From the NCBI RefSeq assembly GCF_001039355.2, contig NW_019776057.1, positions 124,875-145,268 on the forward strand: DNA of 20,394 bases. The letters are read 5' to 3'. The notes below the pieces were generated by a model. It searched no databases, had not been told where the DNA came from, and saw only the letters and a program-made list of their open reading frames with translations. Of this stretch, positions 1 through 9,215 are shown one piece after another. Each line of letters begins with the position of its first letter. Position 1 is the stretch's first letter. The position numbers and the translations under genes are program-made. This DNA is from Lingula anatina (taxonomy: Eukaryota > Brachiopoda > Lingulata > Lingulida > Lingulidae).

Positions 1-752
1 CCCCCCCCCCCCCCCCGGCTACGGGCCTGATCACCCTGAGCAGGAAAGACCCCTGCACCCAACACTATGGTATTGAAAGTTGTTGGATGAAAGCGCATGT
101 GTCTGATGCTACTGTTGGTGTTTACGTGCCTTTTAACACCCAGCGGTATACTCTATCCCGGTACAATATGAGTGATTGACAACTTAAAAAAACAGGCTAT
201 CACGTATATCTTGAACAAGTAATTACCTTATGATTTGCCCAAACGTATTGTAACAGATACACCTGAAATGAGCCTCCGCACTCGGAAAGACCATTAATCA
301 TTTTAACTAAACAGCAGGAAGCGCACTCTTGGAAAACTTGTGAAAGAGAGTCAACCCCCTGTGACCTGTCTAAGTGGACCGTTACAGAATGAATCGCCTA
401 TGTGTACCGCTCGATGTAAAGGCCAAAGTATGTGTTGTTCTGTTTCACGTTGCTGACAGAATTATGCTCTATTGACCTCCTGTCATATTTTTTCTGGCTT
501 TTAGTTACCGTACAATTGTGCGGCCTATAATTAAAAGATACCAAAATAGTAGCCAATCAGACATGACTCACAATTAAGCATTTAAGCATAAAAATAACAA
601 TAAGCTGCTAGCATAAGGGAGTCATAATAATGAAATCTATTTCAATCGTCCCAGCTGAAGTTGGCATTAAAGCTCAGACAGAGCTATTTTTATATGGAAC
701 CTGCCCAAACTCTCAGGCGTATCGAGGTGAAGGAACATAATAGAAGAGATTA

Positions 753-760
753 TGACGTCA
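753..760. promoter_or_regulatory. CRE palindrome TGACGTCA (upstream copy)
   Basis: This is a perfect 8-bp cAMP-response element core, about 1.2 kb upstream of the G-alpha start codon. CREB/ATF dimers bind this word. Occupancy is inferred; only the sequence match is seen. Confidence 0.35.
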
Positions 761-959
761 TCCCGAGGCGATGTACAGGGATCGCTTGACCCATGGGTTA
801 TCATGCTACCAAAAATATTACAATGTTTCATAAACGCCCTCTATTATTCCCTGTATATCAAAGATAGTCAATATACTTGTATACAAAGAAGTTTGGATGT
901 CGATGAAAACTTATTAAATGGTCGTAGATCACAGCCACGCGCTGGCGATAAAGAGGGAT

Positions 960-967
960 TGACGTCA
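960..967. promoter_or_regulatory. CRE palindrome TGACGTCA (downstream copy)
   Basis: This is a second perfect CRE core, 207 bp from the first and about 1 kb upstream of the G-alpha start codon. Two full palindromes this close upstream of a Gs-class gene make CREB/ATF control plausible, but it is not shown. Confidence 0.35.
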
Positions 968-1967
968 CAACCAGCCATAAACGGTGTTGAAGACACTATC
1001 GGGTTGTTAACTAACCTGAGAATTTCGAGGCACGTGTGTACATTTCACTTCTCTTTAAAAGAAAGAGGTAAAAGGTTCCAAGTGCCTAGAACAGCTATCT
1101 GCCTTCATACTTTATATTTCATGTTTTTTCATTTCCTTTAATTCCTTGTATACGCGCTCTGTCTGTGTATAATTTGAAAGGATAAACCAAGTAATGTACT
1201 CGGGAGTTTTTTTCAAAATGCATATAGTTTACTTGAGTTAGTGGAATCCAGACACCATTTTATACTTATGTAGCAGGAGTAAGACACGTAATTTCACAAT
1301 AATCGACTTTTCTCACTACGGTCACTGCGACGGCCTGACAACGTGACGCCGAATTCACGTGTGATTATTACAAAAAACGTTATTGTTTGTATCATGCATC
1401 AATAAACACTTTTAGCAGACTCGGGCTTGATTACCTTGATTTCTTACAATGGATTCCTCACATGTGCAAGGTATTTCTTCAAGTAAATGTCAAGCGTGTG
1501 TATATGTTTGACGGTCAAAACATTCTAAAGAAAAAAAATGATAAAAAGCGACGTTTTTTCAACCAGCCCATGTGGGCGTGCACGGTAAAGTTTGCCCATC
1601 AAAAATAGCCGAGATGAAATCTCACTATGAAACTCTTCATGAAATTAGGTAACTGCGCAGCCACGCTGTGTTAACCCACCCGCAAACACCCTGCCTACAT
1701 ATTCCGCTTTCATTGGCTGACTGCCCCTGTGGGCGAGTTTGGAAAAATTTGTTTCATAAGTACACGTCGACAGGATAAATTCGTGGAAAAATATTAATTT
1801 CTGAAGTATTTTTATTGTTTGAATACGCCCTCATTAGAAGTCAACTTCAAGAAGTTACATACAAAGTTAAGCGGGACCGTTGGTTGTTGAAACTGGGGAG
1901 TATTCATTAACCATGCCAAATCCATTTATTCCAGAAAGAGACCGCGGGAAACTTGAAGCGCTACAAA

Positions 1968-3849
1968 ATGCGGTCCTCTGATCCGAGACCGTCAGACGCA
2001 GAGACGACGATGTGCTCGTGCGTTGGTCCGGTCAATATGAAATTCCTTGGAAGCCAAGATCAGGATAAATCTGCCCAACAGAGCAAGCGGATTGACCGAA
2101 TGCTAAAGAGAGAACATAGGCACGATCTGAGGAGACACAAACTTTTACTTCTAGGTGAGTAAGCCATGATGGCTTTGGGATTATTAAGATGATGTAGAGA
2201 CGCACTCTCATCCAACGTGTGTCAGCTTCCATGTTTGAAAGACATTGGCATCATAATGTTAAAATCAGTTATTTATACAGAATCACGGAAAGTGATGTAA
2301 AAGTCCGAGCTATCTCAATACCCTTTGATGGCTGCGTACGCCTGAATTGAGAAGATGCCGATACACAATTAAATAAAGAATTAACCTTTTGAAACCAAGC
2401 AACTGTAAGCGAGTTTATTGACGACTGCTATTAAGCTGGTCACTGAGTATGGAATACAGTATCGACTTGACCGATAAGACTTGACTGAAAAGTGGGTAAA
2501 AGGCGTATAATAATCTTTAAAGTGAACTTCAGGAGGATTGTTAAATTAATCATTTTACAGACAGTTTTGATCTAAATATTTTTCATGCCGTCTAATTTTC
2601 GGCTCTACTCAAGAGCCCTCCTCAGGACCAGACTAATGAACTTTTTAAAGATTGAACTGCAGGAGGTACTTTTTGTCCGCAAAAAAGGTAAACCTATGAT
2701 ATTCTGTAGCTAGAGTCCCTGCGAATGACAACTATGTTAGTTTCTGTAGGCAACTCTTACTTAAGCATCCCGTGTATGTATATCTGAAGGCGTTTCCGCT
2801 GAGTTGAAATTATTTTAACTTACAGTCGGTTCAACACAAAATCGATTATGTGTCACGATTTGGCTCCAACAAGCCCTTGGCACAGATTTGAAGTACGTTG
2901 AAATCGTCGGAAAATTAATCATTGGTTAAACAATGATATTCAAACGATATAGAGTTTTAAGTACGGTAGTTACTTGCACGTATCTATGATTCGATGATTG
3001 GAACTTTCCAAGTCTCAGTAGTTAAACGTTCACCCAGATCTCAAGTGTTTGCCAACATAATTCAATGAATCATAGTTCTACAAGCTGAAATTAAAAATCA
3101 ATTTAGAGTCCGACGGACTGATTTCCCGAGGCCAGTAAGGACATGAAGTAGAGGCTGTTAGCATGTAAGTCTGCAGCAGTGCTTATCGGTAATTCACTTC
3201 TTCACGTATAGAGAACGTAATGAAAAAATATTAAGAGAACCGTTTATCAGCTGCGAGCAACTAGCAGTGATGTCAGTTGGAGAACGCTGACGCATGCAAA
3301 AATAGTGTAAGACCCCATTTCCATAGATTTTTAGATCGATCTATCCCTGTGGGGAGTCTCACTAGATTACTGTCAGCTTGGCCGGCTTAAGCGTCTGTCC
3401 CGCCTACTAAAAAGCTGTAAAGGGGTAATTAACTATGGTGTCCGCTCGGCTGACTGCAATTTAGCCTGAACCCCCAGGGAGTTAGGTCGATCTAAAACTT
3501 AATCCATAGATCGATCTAAATCTCTGGGAAAGCACCCTAAGAGATGCAAAAAATAATGATGGACGGTCCACCTTTCCGTTACTAACGGTAACCCTTAAAG
3601 AAGCCTGTTTTTGTTCCGGTTAAACCACCCGTCTTTTACTGTGCGTCGTTACCGCTATCCACGCCTTAATTATGCTGACATTCATAGACCTCCATCAGTT
3701 TAACAAGATTTACACGCGATAAAATCGGCAACGTTGCTGGGAATAAGGCTTTTATGTCATTTATTTGGCTGGCTGCAGAATTTGTAATAAATGTCATGTT
3801 GACCGAATAAGCCCAAACAAATGATTAAAAGGTTCTGTGCGGTTTGTTG

Positions 3850-3903
<54 letters not shown>

Positions 3904-6900
3904 GTGTGTGTGTGTGTGTGTGCTTGTGCTTGTGTGCATTAAATGTCTATTTCTGTCATTCATATTTTTTTTCTTTTCCTAGGAACCGGTGAAGCGGGCA
4001 AAAGCACAATCACAAAGCAAATGAAGATTATTCACATCAACGGTTTTGACAGAGGGTACGTAGCGCACTCGCTTGTGATATTGCCGTAAAGAGAACGATT
4101 GCGTTGACATCACATCTGCCACAATACACTGACGGCATTTATATCAAAGGCATCTAAATAATAAGAGATACTCTGTTATTTTTACCTTGTTTCTAACCAC
4201 TTTTACTGCTAGAACGGTAAATTACGATTAAATGATATGTAGTGTATCATGTTAGCATAATGACATATAGGGAATTGATTGGGTGGTAAATATCATAATA
4301 AGAGTAAGCGTAAATGTTGATGACCTTTATAAAGTCACGAATTTATTTACCACATTTTTTAAGATAAAAATTTACTTTTTCTTTCAGGGAGAGGATTGAA
4401 AAAGTCATTGATATTAAACGTAACATAAGAGATTCTATAGCGGTAAGTGAGGTTCTGTCACATATTGGTCTCTTATTTTGGCTCGTGTTCTTTAATATGA
4501 ACGGAGTTTGTGCTTCCCTGCATTTTTGAGTGTCGCAAGTTTAACTAGGTATCTTGCTTTTTGTCTGCTTAATGCATAAGTCAATATATATATCCTAGTG
4601 TTTTGTTTAATTTTCAGTATTTTTAAACAATCATAATAATGTCATGATTTTGGAAAAATAAACCTTAACATTTAGAATATAGATAAAAGCTGTATATTTT
4701 ACAGTTGAAACCGTAATATCACAAATAACGCCATATCCCTTAATTAATAACTGGCTAATTTAAGATGAATAATTTCCAACTGTATTTTGTCCTCAGACAA
4801 TATGCGGCGCGATGCAGATTATAGGTATTCCGCTAGAGCGCAGTGATAACCAGCCTTGCTACGACTACATCCTCAGCAAGGACACGCATCGCCCTGATTT
4901 TGATTTCCCACAGGTACATGTATACATGATTTGTTTTTATGTGGTTGTTTTCGTAATCTACCAACGTTCCAACAACTGCTGAAATTTTGTTTATTTCCAC
5001 GTCTGTTTTCATATTTAACCTTTTTTTTACTTGGGGGGGGGGGGCGTATCGTTATTTAATTTTGGTAATTCTTAAATTATTTCGGTTAAATTATTTCGGA
5101 CGGAAGTCGTTTTTCATTTTCAGTTGTTTCTTCACCTTTACAGTTTAACTTAAGTAAAATGTCAAAGCGACCTCTTTATTTACCTTTTAACTTTGAGCAT
5201 AAGAACCATCTCCGTAACAGTCGATATTTCATTCTTTCCCAGGAATTTTTTCTACACACGTCAAAATTATGGCAAGATGGCGGCGTCCAGACGTGTTTCA
5301 GAAGATCCAACGAATACCAGCTGCTGGACAGCACGCAGTAGTGAGTAAAACGTTTCTTAAGCTTATAAAATATTCCTTGAGGATAACAGTCACATAATAA
5401 TAACTTCTTTTTAATCATCTAACTTGACTTTCAAATTTCGCATAGAGAAAGCATAGGTATTCTAGTAATGTAAGCGTGGTGAGGATGCAACGTCGACTCT
5501 GTTTTTATTTTATCGTGCATGGGACGGCTAAGCAAAAGTCGCTGAAGTAGGGGCATCCAAAGTGCATTTTAATGTCATAAAAATAAATGTTTTTGTTTAC
5601 TTTTTAGTTTCATGGACAGACTCGGTGAAATAAGAAAACGCACCTATGTTCCCAGTGATCAGGTATAGATAACAACTCTCAGTTCTCAGAATTAATGTAA
5701 GAAATGACCTTTCTCGCACCAAAGGAGTAGGCTACTTTGTTCACTAATGTAAGAATATTTACAGTGTTCTGTATGCAGATTATTCCAATTTAGCCAGTCT
5801 AATTAACACAAAATTCGCTTTGATATAAATAAAAAAATGTTTTATTGCTCAAGTCTATAAGTGTGTGTGTCGGAAAAAAATCGCATCGTTATATTTACAG
5901 GTACAATAAGCTCTGGTGGATCGAAGTTACATTGTATCTTTATTGCAGGACATTTTACGTTGCCGCGTGATGACAAATTCTATCAATGAGATCGATTTTG
6001 ATGTTCTGGAGCACGGGGCCACAATACCGTTTAGGTAAGATATACATGTATAAATCTTTTATACGATTGGAATTGCGCACAGTTAATAATAGATCTACGC
6101 ATATTGAGCATTTCCAAATCGGCTGTAAAATATCTTCAAAACCATTTCCAAGTTGAAAACGGTTTTGTCTCATGGTAAAAAATGCGGAAGACTTAATCTA
6201 TTCATCTATATGTAATTGAAACTGTACATCATTGTTCAGGAACGATTTGCCCTAGAACATGTAGGGGCCTATTCATCTTTTTAAAATAAATGTAGGCCTA
6301 CTACTTGCATTTGTGAGTAGATCTCGTCAGAGTCAAAACCAAATGTCAAGTACTGGTATATAAGAATCAATAACGCAGATGTTTGTAACGCTTTTTTTCA
6401 TTTTCAGTGTTTTCGACGTGGGAGGACAGAAAGGGGAGAGAAGAAAATGGATCCAAGTATTCTCAGACAGCGTGACTGCCATTTTGTATGTTGTGGACGT
6501 CTCGAGCTTCGACGTTAAACTGCGAGAAGATGAAACGAAAAACAGGCTGGTGGACGCGCTTGAAAATTTTGACCAAGTTTGGAATAATCCGTAAATTATT
6601 TATATACCCACATTTCTTATATACGGTTGTCCAAAACAAAAGTTTTGTGTTATTTCTTTTTATATCTGTAGAATTATCTATTTGTTAATTTCCTTGAAGA
6701 CTTACACTAGAAAAAATCGCCCTATTTTAAATAAAGATGTACAGTATATTCACGTAGACCTTTAAAACTTATGTCGTAAAATGCTATTTTTCAAGGTGAT
6801 GTTTCTGAATCTGGAGAGCACCAAATAAATGCGCTTTTAAAAATTTTATAGAAATCGATTTTTTTTTTTTTTTGAAAAGCGAAGTGTAACCAAACTCGTC

Positions 6901-8205
6901 GTCAACGCTAGATAAATAGATATCTTATCGATTTACAGGTGGTTAAAGAACACGTCAGTGCTAGTCTTCTTCAACAAAATTGACCAGCTTAAAGAAAAAA
7001 TAGACCAGCAGAAATCGCTGAACACATTAGTAGAGGAATTGAAGAACGAGGAAGAAGAAATGAGAAGACAAGGTTTAGACTCATCTCCTGCATTTCAGCA
7101 AAAAGATTACATTCGTAGGTTGCAAGATTTTTCTACATATGAATTAAAAGGTGAGTTAGATTATCTATTTCTTTTTCTTTTTCATAAGGTCAATCCAACC
7201 GCAAGTACTATAATTATGTGAAACAAAAATATCATACTATTATTTTATGTAGGAGCACTTTGGTGTAGTAATATGTACGCAACGCTTAAGTAGGTTATGG
7301 AATATTGACGATCGTGCAAGGCTGGCACCAAGCATCATTGTAGAAGATAAAAAATAGATCTTGCTTTTCTCTTCTTTTTGGTCTTTATTTTTAACTATCA
7401 ATCATTAACATATTCATTTGTGTCGATTCAGAGCGAGACGCAAAAGAATTTGTTGAAGCATTCCCAAAACTAAACACTATGGACGCTGACCAAACTTGCC
7501 CATACGCAACGGGGATTGCAAGCAGACGATCATCGTCCAACAATTCAAAATCTAATCGGAATCTGTTGCCCTGTATTTCTCCGGACTATAATGACAATAT
7601 GCGAGATTCTTCAGTTTACGTCAGTAGGAAGAGGACGATAAGCGACCCTGGAAAACACCGGCAGAGTTACAAGGATATCGCTGCAGAAATTGGAGAAGAA
7701 GTTATCAGAACCGCAACCTTCATCAAAACTGTATTTATGGTAATGTGCTTACTTGCGTTTTACGTTTATTCTGACTACGTAAGAAATTAACTTTATGTTA
7801 AAAGTGCTGCAAATAGAAATTAACATATTTGCAATAATTTACTCAAAACTGATTTTAGTCGCCTAGCTTATAAATAATCCGTATATTTCAGAGTGACTTA
7901 TTTACTGGAACAATAATTGAAAGAATAACTGGCAAAACGAAGATTGTATTTGCATCCTTTATTCTAATAGAGATATCTGCTAAAAACTTTTAATTAAAAT
8001 TCTACTATAATATTTTGCTTGTATTTTACAGGAAATCGCAAGCAGATCTCGGAAGCCATCTGGCGGCGCCAACTGGCACGAAAACCACTCGTGTGATTAT
8101 TTCTACACATGCGCAGTGAACACAGACAATATTCAGAAAGTTCTGGAAGGCTGTCGAGGCATCATCATAAAAGAACATCTACGAAGATTTAACATTGGAA
8201 TTTAA
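1968..8205 (+). CDS. Divergent Gs-class heterotrimeric G-protein alpha subunit, 11 exons, 515 aa
   Basis: GTP-binding alpha subunit that relays receptor signals at the plasma membrane; Gs members activate adenylyl cyclase. Exons: 1968-2154, 3983-4055, 4388-4442, 4797-4913, 5243-5340, 5608-5662, 5949-6034, 6408-6590, 6939-7150, 7432-7739, 8032-8205; all junctions are GT-AG and keep phase. Visible motifs: P-loop GTGEAGKST (63-71; Ala where Gs has Ser), switch I LRCRVMT (198-204, Arg201 and Thr204 kept), switch [14 protein letters not shown] (catalytic Gln231), NKID (297-300), TCAV (484-487). The helical domain ([21 protein letters not shown]) reads closest to Gs/Golf. Odd: about 115 extra residues between NKID and TCAV, and a tail ending FNIGI rather than the Gs ending YELL. 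ATG 1968 is the first in frame after TAA 1908; ATG 2010 (MCSCVG, possible palmitoylated cysteines) is an alternative start. Membership of another metazoan class such as Gv cannot be excluded without a tree. Confidence 0.9.
3311..3537 (+). mobile_element. Foldback MITE, copy A
   Basis: Non-autonomous element of 227 bp in G-alpha intron 1. It is flanked on both sides by TAA (3308-3310 and 3538-3540; the match extends to TAAGA at 3308-3312 and 3538-3542). Both ends carry the palindromic word TAGATCGATCTA. The halves are imperfect inverted copies: the left arm has GGGGAGTCTCACTAGATTAC then TGTCAGC, and the reverse complement of the right arm has GCTAAATTGCAGTCAGC. It is about 90% alike to copy B in opposite orientation, judged by eye. 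A 3-bp TAA duplication would suit the PIF/Harbinger superfamily, but that assignment is a guess. Confidence 0.8.
3854..3922 (+). repeat. Compound microsatellite (CT)n(GT)n
   Basis: About 23 CT units at 3854-3899, a G and two T, then about 10 GT units at 3903-3922. It ends 60 bases upstream of the acceptor of G-alpha exon 2. The CT part extends the pyrimidine-rich context of that splice site. Confidence 0.95.
5033..5044 (+). repeat. Homopolymer G run (12 G) in G-alpha intron 4
   Basis: Twelve consecutive G bases directly after a T-rich stretch. Length is likely to be polymorphic or subject to sequencing error. Confidence 0.9.
7432..7739 (+). other. G-alpha exon 10: carries most of the lineage-specific insertion
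   Basis: This 308-nt exon encodes about residues 356-458, a stretch missing from ordinary G alpha proteins between helix alpha-G and helix alpha-4. It is polar and Ser/Asn/Arg-rich in its middle ([11 protein letters not shown], later RKRTISD) and becomes helix-like toward the end ([14 protein letters not shown]), which probably aligns with Gs alpha-4. RRSS fits the basophilic kinase pattern R-R-x-S. The 5' donor of the next intron is ATG|GTAATG; reading through it adds 16 mostly hydrophobic codons and then stops, which would remove the TCAV motif. Confidence 0.75.
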
Positions 8206-8518
8206 TCTGTGGTCGATCTGGGCTTGTGTGACGCCCTCACGTTTATACCAATATTGTGATGGAACTGCAGGCGTTACAATTGCGAATTTTCGCGGGGATA
8301 TTCATACATGTATTATAACTGATTCAGACGACATGCGCTCTGTGTATGTTAGTGACAAACTGAATTTCTTTGAGCTATTTGTGATACCATTTATTGCAGC
8401 CTTGTTTTTGAAGTTGTCGCCTGATGTCATCGTAGCATACATGTACTAGTATAAGCGTGTAAAAATGTTGATAAGAAATATGGTAACTAATTTTTTAAAG
8501 TTTTAACGGCAGCTGTCA

Positions 8519-8524
8519 AATAAA
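8519..8524 (+). terminator. AATAAA poly(A) signal candidate for G-alpha
   Basis: Canonical hexamer 314 bases after the TAA stop at 8203-8205, and the first perfect AATAAA downstream of that stop. Confidence 0.55.
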
Positions 8525-9029
8525 ATGCAAAGGCAACGAGAAACTGTATTTCCGTCATTCATGGATTGATCTTTGTTATACAACTGTTTAACTTTGCCAG
8601 AGGGAAACCCTTTTCCAAAGTAATGAACACAAACTTGTACATGTTGCATATATAGTCATGTATAAAAAGCGGAAACTGTAGTTTATCTTTATTATTCCCA
8701 AGAAAACAGACAAATATATATATTTTTGAATTCTGAAGATACACGGTGAAATATAGCTGAGAACAATCCTAGTTTACAAAAAAGAATGCACATATATTTT
8801 TAAAAGTCGTTCAGCACAGGACAGTTAGGCTGAAAGTTCGTCTCGGCAAGTAGCTCACACACGCTAGAAAATCATTATCGATACTTCACAGAATATTGAA
8901 ACAACTCTTACGGTATTTCTTTTAATAAACGACAAAACATATCTATGTTCAATATGGGACGAAAATTTACCATTCATTTTTCATCAGTTCGCACTGAATA
9001 AAGGGAATCGCCTATATTAAAGGCATTTG

Positions 9030-9035
9030 TTTAAT
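9030..9035 (-). terminator. ATTAAA poly(A) signal candidate for the sulfotransferase
   Basis: Reads ATTAAA on the minus strand, about 180 bases after the stop codon. A perfect AATAAA lies further on at 8693-8688 (minus) and could serve instead. Confidence 0.35.
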
Positions 9036-9215
9036 CCACAAATCACTGCTCCACCCGTCCCTGCCCATGAATTGTGCTTTGCACCATTTTGAATTAAGTG
9101 TATTACTTTCAAATGTTTCCCACAACATTTTAACTGGCATCCTGCATTTCTGAGTCGTAAATACACTCTGTGCGTAAGTTTGTATAAATGCAACATGGGC
9201 AAGTTAAGAGGGTGA

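Larger units (their letters stand above)
1..1967. other. 5' flank / putative promoter region of the G-alpha gene
   Basis: No recognisable coding exon was found on either strand. The window opens with a 16-base C run. Scattered promoter-like words are visible: an AP-1 type TGACTCA at 564-570, a CCAAT word near 553 and an inverted one near 1713, E-box CACGTG at 1031-1036 and 1356-1361, and two CRE palindromes listed separately. No TATA box or start site can be fixed. An open frame of 129 codons at 752-1141 resembles no family I know and is probably chance. The in-frame stop TAA at 1908-1910 bounds the first G-alpha exon upstream. Confidence 0.5.
2155..3982 (+). other. G-alpha intron 1
   Basis: Longest intron of the gene: donor GTGAGT at 2155, acceptor TTTTCCTAG ending at 3982. 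It holds one foldback transposon (3311-3537) and a CT/GT microsatellite just upstream of the acceptor. No further exon or RNA gene was recognised in it. Confidence 0.8.
8206..9215. other. Tail-to-tail spacer: 3' UTRs of G-alpha and sulfotransferase
   Basis: The stretch contains the 3' ends of two converging genes. An AATAAA for the plus-strand gene lies at 8519-8524. For the minus-strand gene, an ATTAAA (9030-9035) and an AATAAA (8688-8693) are candidates. Open frames here (for example 8195-8449 +) start inside the last G-alpha exon or lack any family resemblance. Nothing else was recognised. Confidence 0.6.

Noticed and set aside
752-1141. 129-codon open frame in the 5' flank
   Set aside because: It resembles no family I know, has no splice or coding-bias support, and its ATG falls on a CRE palindrome. 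Most likely chance.
3757-3963. Open frame with a long Arg-Glu repeat
   Set aside because: It is only the translation of the CT/GT microsatellite in intron 1.
8195-8449. 84-codon open frame after the G-alpha gene
   Set aside because: It starts in a different frame within the last G-alpha exon and lies in the 3' UTR; no family resemblance.
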